DNA from: Pedobacter borealis DSM 19626
Lineage (GTDB): Bacteria > Bacteroidota > Bacteroidia > Sphingobacteriales > Sphingobacteriaceae
Length of the DNA: 64,000 nucleotides
NCBI RefSeq assembly: GCF_000708285.2
Contig: NZ_JAUG01000012.1
Span: forward strand, 1 to 64,000
Reading direction: 5' to 3'
Made by a program: the position numbers and the translations under genes. Shown piece after piece: positions 27,212 to 35,890 of the stretch. How positions within the stretch are numbered: position 1 is the stretch's first letter; every line of letters begins with the position of its first letter. The notes under the pieces were generated by a model, which was not told where the DNA came from, made no database searches, and worked only from the letters and a program-made list of their open reading frames with translations.

Positions 27212-27775
27212 CTAAGGTTTAAATGAAGATGAAATGCTTTTTAGCTGGTGCAGCTCGGCCAGCACATTTGGATTGGCCTGATAGTAAATGGAATAATAAC
27301 TGAGTTCGTTTAACTTATTTCTATCTATTTTATTAAAGTTAAAACGTGCCAGATTCGGATTAATGGCATGGATAGGCAATGCAACAGCATTTGCTATTGC
27401 GGTAAAAACCACAGAGTATACAGTTGCTGCCGCGTCTTCCTTAAAAGTAGGCTCTTCCTTGCCCCATTTATCAACCATTTTACCAGCGGTATTCATTTTA
27501 TATTCTTCCGCCCGATCTTCACCTATTTTAATAAAACTCATTCCTTCATAGCCCTTTTTAATCGTTCTGATCTGCACGGTTTTAATTTCACTAATCGGAA
27601 CCTTAATAAATTCGCCATCATGATTCAGAATGGCATTTACCGAATCAACTTTATATAAAATCCCTTTGTATTTACCATTTTGAGTTTTTAGAATGGCCAT
27701 GTAAGGTTTTATGCTTTGAGACTTTGCTAAAGTAATGGAGAGGAAAAAGATAAGCGTAAAATAGATGGTTTTCAT
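27212..27775 (-). CDS. Exported hypothetical protein, 187 aa
   Basis: The product has a signal peptide (MKTIYFTLIFFLSITLAKSQ) and a small beta-rich start (AILKTQNGKYKGILYKVDSVNAILNHDGEFIKVPISEIKTVQIR). That start resembles the short beta-barrel found in many Bacteroidota exported proteins that respond to YEATS/LSm-like folds, but no family is confidently recognised. A weakly hydrophobic segment (ATVYSVVFTAIANAVALPIHAI) lies in the middle. It is a single gene flanked by repeats. Confidence 0.7.
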   Translation of the reverse strand: MKTIYFTLIFFLSITLAKSQSIKPYMAILKTQNGKYKGILYKVDSVNAILNHDGEFIKVPISEIKTVQIRTIKKGYEGMSFIKIGEDRAEEYKMNTAGKMVDKWGKEEPTFKEDAAATVYSVVFTAIANAVALPIHAINPNLARFNFNKIDRNKLNELSYYSIYYQANPNVLAELHQLKSISSSFKP

Positions 27776-28509
27776 ATTGAGGTATTAAGAGACAGTTAAA
27801 TTTAATACAATATTTTAATATTTCTGTCACGGTGAGGGCTTAAAAATCAATACAAATGACAGATGATTTTTATTGCAGTGATTTTTGAGCGGAATCGTCA
27901 TTGCGAGAAGGCTTTTTCAGCCGACGAAGCAATCTTACAACTATCGCTAGTAGCGACCGCATTAAGATTGCTTCCCCGAAAAAGTCGGGGCAGGCTCTCG
28001 TTCCTCCTCGCAATGACGATTCTTTTTATTGTAATCTGTTAATGGTCACAGAGTCGAAGTGCTAGAACAAATAGCTCCCCGTCTCTCGGATAAATCGGGG
28101 AAGAATTATACAGACGCTAAGGTTGATTTTAAACAAATAATTAACCCTACCATAGACAGAATCCATTAGCACGGTCGTCATTCCCGCGCATGCGGGAATC
28201 TTAAAGCGCTTGCATTACGATTATTCATAAGTTTTCCTTTTTTCAGAGGCATTCATGAGCACTCCGTGGTTCCCAATCGAGTTGTTCCAAAGGAACTCCC
28301 TTGGAGGGAATGACGATCTCACGCAGCCTACTATTTTGCCAAAAAGATTTGTCTTTTATATTGATTTTATGAAACAATTACTCCTCAGGATGACAATTTC
28401 TCGCGTGAACCGACTTCATTGATTAATGATTAAAAGGTTAATTGTTTAAATTGGTTAACTGAATTCAAACTCGTAAATCGACTAAAGACTACCGACTCAG
28501 GACTTCAGA
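27776..28509. repeat. 734-bp spacer with a long inverted repeat and REP-like DNA
   Basis: No gene. An inverted repeat occupies 27895-28019 (TCGTCATTGCGAG ... CTCGCAATGACGA), related to 16973-17069. A second folded region at about 28165-28310 starts GTCATTCCCGCGCATGCGGGAA and ends GGGAATGACGAT, related to the 21.6-22.9 kb array. Around 28326-28400 it repeats the flank found near 17080-17150. Just to the right begins the EVE gene that received the island. Confidence 0.7.
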
Positions 28510-28914
28510 CTAAGCCCCCATTTCCAAAATCTTATCAAATTCTTCTGCTTTTAATGGCATTACCGATAAGCGTCCTTGTCTAACCAATGAAATGTCAACC
28601 AAACTCGGCTCAGCTTTGATCTGCTCTAAAGAAACCGGATTTTTGAGGCTTTCTACCGGCGATAAATCAACCACTACCCAGTTGGCATCATCAGTAGTTG
28701 GATCTTGATAAAACTCCCGTACTACTTTTGCAATGCCCACTACGTTTTTACCTTCGTTACTGTGATAAAAAAGCACCAAATCTCCTTCTTGCATGGCTTT
28801 TAGGTTATTTCTGGCCTGATAATTACGAACACCATCCCAAAAGGTACGGCCATCTTGATTAAATTTTTCCCAACTATATTTAAAAGGCTCTGATTTTACT
28901 AACCAATGGTTCAT
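28510..28914 (-). CDS. EVE-domain protein; hybrid gene at the left end of the island
   Basis: The 134-residue single-domain protein starts MNHWLVKSEPFKYSWEKF, with FWDGVRNYQARNNLKAM and GDLVLFYHSNEGKNVVGIAKVVREFYQDPT, the standard EVE (PUA-like) pattern; EVE domains bind modified bases in nucleic acids. The first 70 codons recur at 51552-51762 with the same protein sequence but about 15 synonymous differences. The integrase gene begins 65 bases beyond its start. I infer that an element integrated in the 5' part of this gene and supplied a replacement 5' end, so the gene here is intact but chimeric. Confidence 0.92.
   Translation of the reverse strand: MNHWLVKSEPFKYSWEKFNQDGRTFWDGVRNYQARNNLKAMQEGDLVLFYHSNEGKNVVGIAKVVREFYQDPTTDDANWVVVDLSPVESLKNPVSLEQIKAEPSLVDISLVRQGRLSVMPLKAEEFDKILEMGA
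28704..28914. other. Left attachment region (attL) of the island
   Basis: Homology with the right end starts at CTTGATAAAACTCCC (28704-28718) and continues through the EVE start codon to about 28932 (TATTTAAAG). The exact crossover is not resolvable: perfect-match blocks include 28704-28718 and a ~46-base stretch inside the EVE reading frame. Confidence 0.7.
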
Positions 28915-28970
28915 TATATTTCTTTATTTAAAGTAGTTTAAAGCGTGTTTTTAGTTCCAATTTAATGATT

Positions 28971-28993
28971 GGCGACAAATGGTGGCGACAAAT
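28971..28993 (+). promoter_or_regulatory. Candidate integrase arm-type repeats, left end
   Basis: GGCGACAAAT occurs at 28971-28980 and 28984-28993, the second copy within the first codons of the integrase gene. A similar direct pair (GCCGACAAAA and GCCGACAAAT, 51477-51486 and 51489-51498) lies near the right end. Confidence 0.45.
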
Positions 28994-30202
28994 CGCAACT
29001 TAATGAGGCAACCTAAACAATCACAATTAATCCATACTTGGGGTGATTATGACTTTTATTTAAACACCCCAAAAGAATTAACTGGCAGCAACAAACCATT
29101 TGTTTATTTCTATCAATTGAATCCCAAAACTAATAAATCTGAAAGAATTCGCAGGTACATTCCAAAATTTGATGGTAACAAAAAGAAAATAGCTCATTCT
29201 GCCAAGGAGATTATCGACGAATTACTTGCCCTCTTAAAGAGTGGATGGAATCCTATCACTAACCTTCAAATGGAAAAAGAAATCAACTATAGTTCAAACT
29301 TAATTGAATGTTTAGATTTCTGGATAAAAAAACGAGAAGAGGCACATGCGAATAAGGCAATAGGATTCAGTGCTTTAAAGAATAATAAAATTCTAGTTAT
29401 GCATTACAAATCATATTTAGAAACTTCTAAAAAACCAGTTTTGAAGATTCAAAATATTACAAAAGTGCATATAAAAGAATTTCTAGATCAGAAAGCTTTT
29501 GAAAGAAACTGGGGCAAAGTGACTTACAATACCTATTTGGTGGATTTAGGGACATTCTTTAATTACCTCATAGATATGCGGATTATCAAAGAAAATCCCT
29601 GTTCAAATGTTACAAAGAAAAATACTAGATGGGATTCCAGTAGATTCAAGGTCTTTGAAAAGGATGAGCTATTGGAAATTTCAAAAATATTAAATTCAGA
29701 TAAGCACTTTTTAGGCTTAAATGTGGCAACCAAATTATTATTCAAATACAATATCCGACCAATAGAAATAACAAGGTTACAAATCAAAGATATTAATTTC
29801 GAAAAAGATCTCTTGATTATACCAAATAATAAAACAAAGAACGGAAATGAAGCTACATTTCAACTGGACAAGGGAACCAAAACTTTACTAAGTGAGATGA
29901 CCACAGGCCTAAATAGAGATTATTTTGTGTTTGGTGGTTGGAACAAACCGACCCCTACCCAAGTTTGCAGTGAATTCTTTGGTCAAAACTGGCGAGCATT
30001 ACGTAAAAAATATAATTTGTCACCACACCTTAAACTCTATGCTTTAAAGCATACATCAAATTACTATGACATTGAGAATGGAGCGAGTTATGAAGAGATT
30101 AGGCAAAGAAATCGGCACTCCAATTTACAAGTTACAACATTATACATTAGGGAAAGGCTATTTAAGAATATAATCAAGTCTTCAACTAGTGAACTGTTTT
30201 AG
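28979..30202 (+). CDS. int: Tyrosine recombinase (integrase) of the island
   Basis: The 407-residue protein has an N-terminal SAM-like DNA-binding segment (about 120-205) and a C-terminal catalytic domain: first Arg in YNIRPIEITRL (about 258), then LYALKHTSNYY, where the usual H-x-L-R-H is Y-A-L-K-H, then RNRHSNLQVTTLYIRERL with the nucleophile Tyr about 388. The Lys and Tyr substitutions occur in other Bacteroidota integrases. There is no IntI-specific insertion, so it is not an integron integrase. It starts 65 bases from the EVE start and is the likely enzyme for the 28.7/51.6 kb junctions. Confidence 0.9.
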   Translation: MVATNRNLMRQPKQSQLIHTWGDYDFYLNTPKELTGSNKPFVYFYQLNPKTNKSERIRRYIPKFDGNKKKIAHSAKEIIDELLALLKSGWNPITNLQMEKEINYSSNLIECLDFWIKKREEAHANKAIGFSALKNNKILVMHYKSYLETSKKPVLKIQNITKVHIKEFLDQKAFERNWGKVTYNTYLVDLGTFFNYLIDMRIIKENPCSNVTKKNTRWDSSRFKVFEKDELLEISKILNSDKHFLGLNVATKLLFKYNIRPIEITRLQIKDINFEKDLLIIPNNKTKNGNEATFQLDKGTKTLLSEMTTGLNRDYFVFGGWNKPTPTQVCSEFFGQNWRALRKKYNLSPHLKLYALKHTSNYYDIENGASYEEIRQRNRHSNLQVTTLYIRERLFKNIIKSSTSELF

Positions 30203-30216
30203 ATAAAATATTTGAG

Positions 30217-30277
30217 GAATATCCAAATTTAAAACTACCTCCTTAAAATAAAGGAATATGTTAATTTTTGGATATTC
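30217..30277 (+). repeat. Island palindrome R1 (~59-bp family)
   Basis: GAATATCC (30217-30224) faces GGATATTC (30270-30277), with CTCCTTAAAATAAAGGAA in the centre. It lies 15 bases after the integrase stop. Same orientation as all eight other copies. Confidence 0.9.
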
Positions 30278-30347
30278 TAAAAAGTTGCCCCTCATAAATG
30301 GTGAGATAAATAATTCTTCAATATATTCGGCAATTCAAACCATTGCC

Positions 30348-31163
30348 ATGTCGATCATTAAAGTAAAATTGAACCCAGACCTAGAAAAGTTAAAAACCTA
30401 TTTAGGAGAATGGCATTTTAAGACATTTACGAAGCAAAGATATGCTCAACTTGAACTAGCTTTATCAAAAGATCAATACAAAAGATATTCTGATGGCTTA
30501 AAAGGGGTGATTGAAAAATATAAATTGCAGGAAGTTTGTGAAGAATTACTTTATGTAATATTTAAAGAGGATGAGGTATTAGGCGACAATATTCGAAATG
30601 ACCAAACAAGATATGATTATCTCGAAAATATAATTGACGTTTCTAAATTCCTTTTAGCGTTCAAAAACTCTCAGGATAATCCTCATTTTCAAATTGGCAT
30701 TAAAGAAAACACGGGTACTGAAAACATACCAATAAATAAAACATATTTCGTTAAAAATGCTGAAATCTCTAAATGGATGTGTCAAGTAATTTGTGACGCC
30801 ATTGAAGTTGGCAACCTACCATATGGACTTGTGGATGAGCAATCAACAGAAAATATATTTGGTTCAAGTTATTACGACTCACAAGCTCCCATCAAAGTTG
30901 AAAATCTTGAAAGAGGTGCAAATCTCAAGAACAAAAGCTTTTCTGTTTACAGACGAAAACGTTATGTGGAATTCTGTTATGAGGTTAAAAATTTCTTAGA
31001 AGAATATACCAATCTCAAATCTGCTGCAAATGTTAAGGTAAGTGATGAGCAAGCTAACTTTTTCTTTGATATTCTTAGTGTTTTAGATTATTTAAATTTT
31101 GAGAAAATTGAGTCAGATCCAAAGGACTATATCAATTCAATGATCAGAAATCACAACAAATAA
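30348..31163 (+). CDS. Hypothetical island protein, 271 aa
   Basis: From ATG 30348 the product starts MSIIKVKLNPDLEKLKTYLGEWH. An earlier in-frame ATG at 30258 lies inside palindrome R1 and is less likely. The sequence is helical and soluble with no signal or membrane segment, and has a basic ENLERGANLKNKSFSVYRRKRY stretch near residue 210. No family is recognised. Its position directly after the integrase, and upstream of the helicase-like gene, suggests a role in element maintenance or transfer, but this is context only. Confidence 0.65.
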   Translation: MSIIKVKLNPDLEKLKTYLGEWHFKTFTKQRYAQLELALSKDQYKRYSDGLKGVIEKYKLQEVCEELLYVIFKEDEVLGDNIRNDQTRYDYLENIIDVSKFLLAFKNSQDNPHFQIGIKENTGTENIPINKTYFVKNAEISKWMCQVICDAIEVGNLPYGLVDEQSTENIFGSSYYDSQAPIKVENLERGANLKNKSFSVYRRKRYVEFCYEVKNFLEEYTNLKSAANVKVSDEQANFFFDILSVLDYLNFEKIESDPKDYINSMIRNHNK

Positions 31164-31250
31164 ACGGCTGATCTACAAGGAAATAAAAACATAAAAAACT
31201 TCTCAATTTCTATTTCCTTCCCCCCTCTAAAATGGAAACATCTTTGCAGA

Positions 31251-31268
31251 GCGTTAAACAATTAACGC
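31251..31268 (+). promoter_or_regulatory. Leader inverted repeat before 31278 gene
   Basis: GCGTTAA (31251-31257) and TTAACGC (31262-31268) form a perfect palindrome between a TCTTTG -7-like box (31241-31246) and the ATG at 31278. It could be an operator or a leader hairpin. Confidence 0.5.
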
Positions 31269-31277
31269 ATTGCAAAC

Positions 31278-31868
31278 ATGTTAAAACAAGATTATATTAT
31301 TGCCCAGTATGAGGCAAACAAAGTTTCCGGAAGAGGATTCTACTGTCCTAGTAAAGGAGTTTACAAAATCATGAGAGTAAAACAAGGGAAGTGTTATGGA
31401 AAGCCATCCTTAATGGCTATCGCTTTATGGAAACCTAGCATAGACGATAGCTATGAATTAACAACTCGCTTTGAAATCCAGCTTGAATCTGTCAAGCAAA
31501 ATGCTAAAGGTGATCAAGTCGCCTTAATGGAAACTAGTGAAATTCTATATCGAGAAATAATTGTAACCGCAGGCTCATACTCTATTGGCGAACCGTTTAT
31601 TCTAACATTTGAGATTCTAGAGAAAGTGGTGATGACTTTAGATGAAATAGATTTCTGTTTTGGAGGCTGTGGTTTTAACTCGGATGATGACGACCCAGAG
31701 AAATATTATGCCCACAAATGTGCCATATCGGAAGAGTATGAATTAATTGAGTATGCTAATGCACTTTTAGCAAATGGATTAGATTACGTGGAAGAGATTC
31801 AAGATTTACTTGAAGAAAACGAAGATATCCTGCTATTAGAGGCAATTGATAGACTTAATGAGTATTAG
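31278..31868 (+). CDS. Hypothetical island protein, 196 aa
   Basis: The acidic protein (MLKQDYIIAQYEANKVSGRGFYCPSKGVYK...) has an N-terminal beta-rich part. It contains FCFGGCGFNSDDDDPEKYYAHKC, with spaced Cys and His that might bind a metal, and ends in an acidic helical tail (ELIEYANALL... EEIQDLLEENEDILLLEAIDRL). It has no signal peptide and no recognised family. A palindrome lies in its leader, and the helicase-like gene follows after 115 bases, so the three genes between R1 and R2 may be one block. Confidence 0.65.
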   Translation: MLKQDYIIAQYEANKVSGRGFYCPSKGVYKIMRVKQGKCYGKPSLMAIALWKPSIDDSYELTTRFEIQLESVKQNAKGDQVALMETSEILYREIIVTAGSYSIGEPFILTFEILEKVVMTLDEIDFCFGGCGFNSDDDDPEKYYAHKCAISEEYELIEYANALLANGLDYVEEIQDLLEENEDILLLEAIDRLNEY

Positions 31869-31940
31869 CGTAGAAGTTAAAAAAATCAAATACAAATCTG
31901 GGATAGACAATATAACTTCTGGATAATCATCACAAGTAGT

Positions 31941-31965
31941 GAAGAGCAGTGACAATCTGCTCTTC
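31941..31965 (+). promoter_or_regulatory. Leader hairpin before helicase-like gene
   Basis: GAAGAGCAG (31941-31949) pairs perfectly with CTGCTCTTC (31957-31965) around a seven-base loop, ending 18 bases before ATG 31984. It could be an attenuating or stabilising leader structure. Confidence 0.5.
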
Positions 31966-31983
31966 AACAAAAATTATAAGATC

Positions 31984-33813
31984 ATGTTACCAATAGAACC
32001 AATAAAAATTAACGAGGGTCAGTATCTTAGTGATACCGATGAGTTCCTAAATGGAACTCCAAACAATACAATCATTTTCAAAAAGCTACCAAATATCGGT
32101 GGTACACATGGAGAATGTAAACTTTACGACTGGAGAAATTCTATTATTATAGAACCGAATACTCCTGTTTTAAAAGGAAAAAAAAATGCTTTGGAAGCTG
32201 ACGGTATTACCAAAATGTACCCTAATATTTTCGTTGTGCACAAAGGTGTAACACGGGCACAGGTAGTTGCTTATTTGAATAGCGATATAACTCCTAAGAA
32301 GATTTTATCTACTCCAGAGGGCTATGCAAATAAGGTTAAACCAGCTATTGAAAGTTCAGCTTATTCATTGTATGATGATTTTTTTATGCTTTTCGATGAA
32401 TGTGATAGAATGATAAAAGATGCAGATTTTAGAGATACCATTATTTTGCCTATGCATGACTTTTTCAAATTCAAGGAGAAAGCTATGATTTCTGCGACAG
32501 CGATTGAACCAATTGATCCGCGTTTTCAGGAAAATGGGTTTAGAATACTGCAAGTTGAACCCCAATTTGATTATCGTAAACCAATTACGATAGTCAATAC
32601 TAACAGAGTATTTGATTCAATTAAGGAATTTATTGCAAATAATAGAGATAAAAAAGTATTTATATTTCTAAATTCTATTGAATTTATTTTTGAGCTCATT
32701 CAAGCATTAGACATTGAAAAACAAAGCAAAGTGTTTTGTTCACCAGAAGGCTGTCGAAGCCTTAGAGCTAGAGAGTTTAATAATGTAGATGAAGATATAA
32801 GCGAGTTTCTTCAATACAACTTTTTTACTTCAAGATTCTTCAATGCTGTTGATATAAAACTCGACTATACCGCCAATGTGTTGATGATAACAGATGTCTA
32901 TAGAGCTCCATTTTCAAAACTTGATCCATATACTGATGCTATTCAAATTGTAGGAAGATTTAGGAATGGTACTAATAAAATCAGTCATATTTCCAATTTC
33001 AACGCAGAAATCAAATACAGAGAAAGAGGTGATGCCATTAAATTTGTTGATGAGCAATATGAGTTTTACAAAGGAGTTTGTGATGTAGCAGATTCCCACT
33101 TTAATGAAGGTGGAATTGTCGCATCATCTCAGGCCCTCGATGGGATGGACATTACCAAATTCGTTAATGAAGAAGGAAAGTTAAATTCTACAATGGTGGA
33201 CAATTTTATCTTGGATCAAACAATAAAAAGCCATTATCGCAATTATGAGCTACTAAACTTAGCCTATCTCAACACGACGAATTTCAACCCAATAGTAAAA
33301 AACAACTGGTTTGACATTGGTGATAGCGAGCTTGATAACTTGCGTGCAAAAAAAAATATGGTAACACTGGCTGAAGCTGTAGCTAAAATACTAGATGACC
33401 ACAACCCTAAAAAATTCGGCCTAGTATATTTTTATCTGAATGGAGATAACCGAGATATCATTAGAAGGGAATATCCTGAGATTTCTAAGTTTTACGATTA
33501 CTTGGGTTATAAAAAGATGAAGAGTTTAAATTTTGAGCATTCAAAAATGAAAAAGGCTGTTGAAGCCCAAAAGAGGACTACAGAGCTGAAAAACTCATTG
33601 CTTTTTGCTGACATTCATAGTCATTACCAAATTGGAGAAATAGTAATGGAGCAATCCATTAAGCCAGCTTTACAGCAGATTTACTTGAAACATGGCATAT
33701 CTCAGAAAGCTAAATCAAGTCATATTAATAATTTTTTTAAAGCTAGCAGAAGTGGTACAAGAGAAAACCAGAAGTTTTGGACGATACAGGGGTTAAGGAT
33801 CTTAGCCTCATAA
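31984..33813 (+). CDS. DEAD/DEAH-like helicase-related protein of the island
   Basis: The ~609-residue product shows degenerate superfamily-2 helicase features. A Walker A-like LPNIGGTHGE (about 34-43) lacks the usual GKT. It also has DDFFMLFDECDRM (Walker B DECD), AMISATAIEP (motif III), a VFIFLNSIEFIFEL strand, and DAIQIVGRFRNG (motif VI). Its C-terminus is helical. Because Walker A is altered, ATPase activity is uncertain. Start ATG 31984 is chosen because an upstream GTG (31939) would place a perfect hairpin inside the coding region. Proteins of this kind are carried on Bacteroidota mobile elements and probably act in replication. Confidence 0.7.
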   Translation: MLPIEPIKINEGQYLSDTDEFLNGTPNNTIIFKKLPNIGGTHGECKLYDWRNSIIIEPNTPVLKGKKNALEADGITKMYPNIFVVHKGVTRAQVVAYLNSDITPKKILSTPEGYANKVKPAIESSAYSLYDDFFMLFDECDRMIKDADFRDTIILPMHDFFKFKEKAMISATAIEPIDPRFQENGFRILQVEPQFDYRKPITIVNTNRVFDSIKEFIANNRDKKVFIFLNSIEFIFELIQALDIEKQSKVFCSPEGCRSLRAREFNNVDEDISEFLQYNFFTSRFFNAVDIKLDYTANVLMITDVYRAPFSKLDPYTDAIQIVGRFRNGTNKISHISNFNAEIKYRERGDAIKFVDEQYEFYKGVCDVADSHFNEGGIVASSQALDGMDITKFVNEEGKLNSTMVDNFILDQTIKSHYRNYELLNLAYLNTTNFNPIVKNNWFDIGDSELDNLRAKKNMVTLAEAVAKILDDHNPKKFGLVYFYLNGDNRDIIRREYPEISKFYDYLGYKKMKSLNFEHSKMKKAVEAQKRTTELKNSLLFADIHSHYQIGEIVMEQSIKPALQQIYLKHGISQKAKSSHINNFFKASRSGTRENQKFWTIQGLRILAS

Positions 33814-33816
33814 TTA

Positions 33817-33872
33817 ACATCCAAAATTTTGAAGATCCCCCTAAGTAAAGGAATTTGAGAAATTTTGGATAT
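33817..33872 (+). repeat. Island palindrome R2 (~59-bp family)
   Basis: ACATCCAAAATTT (from 33817) faces AAATTTTGGATAT (to 33872). Central CCCCCTAAGTAAAGGAA. It starts four bases after the helicase-like stop and is followed at once by a terminator. Confidence 0.85.
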
Positions 33873-33876
33873 GAAA

Positions 33877-33904
33877 AAGCACTAACGAAAGTTGGTGCTT
33901 TTTT
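33877..33904 (+). terminator. Intrinsic terminator after helicase-like gene
   Basis: AAGCACTAAC (33877-33886) pairs with GTTGGTGCTT (33891-33900) with one G-T pair and a GAAA loop, then T residues. Confidence 0.85.
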
Positions 33905-34321
33905 GTTGAAGTTGCCCCCCATATAAGTAAAGGTAACGCCAAAAAAAAATATAAAAAATTTTTAGTGGGATTTACACAGGTAGAGAGTATAGAATATCAC
34001 CCCCTCCCTTTTAATAGATAAAAACCTTTATCCTGAATCTTTACGAGGGCACGAACCTTAGAACATTTTGAGTAAAGTAAACGAGAGTGTTACATCTAAG
34101 TACCAATAATTGTGCATTAATAAAATAATGCTAAAAATCTCGATCAACTTTATTCTTATAACAGTATAGCCTGAGAGATATTGGCAATATTAAAACTGCC
34201 AAAAAATAAACGACCACGACCAGAAATCGTGGTTTTTTTATGCCCAAGATTTAGAAATACATAGAAAAAACACGCTTCAAAAAAGTAAAACAATTGATTA
34301 TACACCATAAAATTTAGAAAA
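33905..34321 (+). other. Gene-free stretch with possible small RNA and terminator
   Basis: No coding frame is convincing. It begins with a TTGCCCCCCATA...AAAGTAAAGG half-repeat (33906-33930). Two hairpins, TTGGCA (34181-34186)/TGCCAA (34197-34202) and CCACGA (34214-34219)/TCGTGG (34227-34232) with a T run, end at 34239. A short non-coding RNA ending at 34239 is possible. Confidence 0.4.
34214..34239 (+). terminator. Intrinsic terminator (no gene visible upstream)
   Basis: CCACGA and TCGTGG pair around CCAGAAA, followed by seven T. No gene on the plus strand ends nearby, so it may end a non-coding RNA. Confidence 0.75.
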
Positions 34322-34822
34322 ATGAAAACAAAAACACGTACAGAAACTAAAACGAAATTGGTTTTGGTAAACGCTGATCTACAGCAGAACAACGATTTAG
34401 TTGAACAAGCTTATACAGCTATTATCAATGTTGCATCTGATTTATTGAAGAAATTTGAACTGACTAAGTACAGGACTCATATTTCGGTTGAGCATTGCAA
34501 AGATCCACAAAACACAAACTTGGTAAGAGAATACATCTGTTTTTTCTGGAATATTACACTGAGTAATAGCAAAGAGGGCAAATCTTACATATTTATCTCG
34601 ATTGATGAAAGTGGAATTGAAAAGTTTGGCAGTGGCTTAACTAATTTGTTATTGAGAAGTGCATTTAAGATTACTGAATCTTTAGAAGGGAAACATAGTA
34701 TTGAATATTCAATGAGGGTTAATTATATGCCAATGGACATTCACAACTTCTTTTACAGGAGAATTGTTGAGGGAGAAACAGATTTTGTGAGCTTATTTAC
34801 TGTAGAGCATTTAAAATCTTAA
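34322..34822 (+). CDS. Hypothetical island protein, 166 aa
   Basis: MKTKTRTETKTKLVLV... has a basic, Thr-rich start, then a mixed alpha/beta region. No signal peptide, membrane span or known motif is seen. It is the first gene of the block between palindromes R2 and R3, 83 bases after a terminator, and so starts its own transcript. It could be a regulatory protein of the element; I cannot assign it. Confidence 0.65.
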   Translation: MKTKTRTETKTKLVLVNADLQQNNDLVEQAYTAIINVASDLLKKFELTKYRTHISVEHCKDPQNTNLVREYICFFWNITLSNSKEGKSYIFISIDESGIEKFGSGLTNLLLRSAFKITESLEGKHSIEYSMRVNYMPMDIHNFFYRRIVEGETDFVSLFTVEHLKS

Positions 34823-34926
34823 AATTAAGGCACAGCAATGTGCTTTAATTTAATTCTCCTTTATATCTTTACGTCAATCAAAATTAAGATATAAAAAACA
34901 GAAATTAATTTAACTAAAATATAAGC

Positions 34927-35116
34927 GTTAGCTTAAATGTCCTGCTTTAGGAATCGGCAAAATTCAAATAACACAGGGACAGATGAGTGCAACGCCTACG
35001 CGATAAGCGTGGGGTTGTCTTGTTTGTTGTGTAGGGTTTTTTGCCGAACCTCTAAAGCGCATTCAAGTTCAGTCCTGCGCTTATTGTGTTTACAGGCTAG
35101 TTTGGGGACGACTAAC
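34927..35116. other. Structured, possibly attC-derived stretch
   Basis: It begins GTTAGCT (34927-34933), an attC R'-like heptamer, and ends CGACTAAC (35109-35116), the complement of another R' form. Inside, TCGGCAAAA (34954-34962) faces TTTTGCCGA (35039-35047). The stretch is more GC-rich than its flanks. A frame running through it from 34937 is judged spurious. Confidence 0.35.
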
Positions 35117-35131
35117 ATTAAATCTATTTCA

Positions 35132-35614
35132 ATGAAATCTCCAATCTTAATTGTTCTTGCGACCTGTTTATTTCTATTTTCTTGCAAAAGAAGCCAACCA
35201 AATGGCAAATACCTAGTTTACTCGGGGCAAACCAGTAATTATGTTTCTAACCCATATTATGATGAACAATCTTCTCGTAAAATAAAAGATGAATTAATGG
35301 GCAAAGAATTTAATATTGCCTTTAAAGATGAAATCGTGATAATCGATGGATTTGATAACAAAAAAATTGTTCTTAATGCAGACCAAGCATATAATAAGAT
35401 TAACCCTAATATACAGCTCTATAGTTCTGGATCAGTATCTAAAGGTTACCATAATATGGTGTCACTTTTCACAGGTACTAAAGAAAATTCTACCGATTTA
35501 AAAATACGCATGAGAAGAAGCCATGATAATGATTTTAGAGATACATCATTGGTAACTGACAATGATCGAAAATTTGTTGAACTATCATTTGACCTTAAAA
35601 ATCTAAGTAATTAA
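35132..35614 (+). CDS. Putative lipoprotein, 160 aa
   Basis: From ATG 35132 the product starts MKSPILIVLATCLFLFSCKRSQ, a signal peptide with a lipobox (LFSC, Cys 18). The mature domain (GKYLVYSGQTSNYVSN..., then KMRRS-like basic patches and VTDNDRKFVELSF) is small and beta-rich with no recognised family. Anchoring in the inner or outer membrane is expected. It is followed three bases later by a two-helix membrane protein, suggesting a common transcript. A frame extending back to 34937 runs through structured DNA and is not used. Confidence 0.75.
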   Translation: MKSPILIVLATCLFLFSCKRSQPNGKYLVYSGQTSNYVSNPYYDEQSSRKIKDELMGKEFNIAFKDEIVIIDGFDNKKIVLNADQAYNKINPNIQLYSSGSVSKGYHNMVSLFTGTKENSTDLKIRMRRSHDNDFRDTSLVTDNDRKFVELSFDLKNLSN

Positions 35615-35617
35615 CTT

Positions 35618-35836
35618 ATGTCTGCATTCTCAAACTATTCTTCATTACCCAAAGAAACCAAAAGATGGATTTGGATTGGCTACTTAGCTTACTTGGTATA
35701 CATGAGCTTCTTTGGGGGATTTGATCTAATCATAGAAAAAATTATTCCAACAGGAAACGATGTTTTACAAATTCTTGCATTCCTTACATTATATTGGATT
35801 GCTGCCCTACTAATATTATGGGCGACAGATAATTAA
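35618..35836 (+). CDS. Small membrane protein, 72 aa
   Basis: The product has two hydrophobic segments (WIWIGYLAYLVYMSFFGGF and ILAFLTLYWIAALLILWA) with a short polar loop, so it probably sits in the inner membrane. It follows the lipoprotein gene by three bases and is closed by a terminator, so both are one unit. The function is unknown; an immunity or accessory role for the lipoprotein cannot be excluded. Confidence 0.65.
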   Translation: MSAFSNYSSLPKETKRWIWIGYLAYLVYMSFFGGFDLIIEKIIPTGNDVLQILAFLTLYWIAALLILWATDN

Positions 35837-35841
35837 CAATT

Positions 35842-35870
35842 AAGGCCATTAGTCAAACTATGGCCTTTTA
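35842..35870 (+). terminator. Intrinsic terminator
   Basis: AAGGCCAT (35842-35849) pairs with ATGGCCTT (35860-35867), followed by T residues. Confidence 0.8.
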
Positions 35871-35890
35871 TCATTAATCGCTTTATTAAA

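Noticed and set aside
28979-30202. Integron integrase IntI
   Set aside because: The protein lacks the IntI-specific insertion and has a phage-type layout; it cannot be claimed as the source of the attC activity.
34937-35131. N-terminal extension of the lipoprotein at 35132
   Set aside because: The added residues are Cys/Arg/Ser-rich and come from a structured non-coding stretch; a proper signal peptide starts at 35132.
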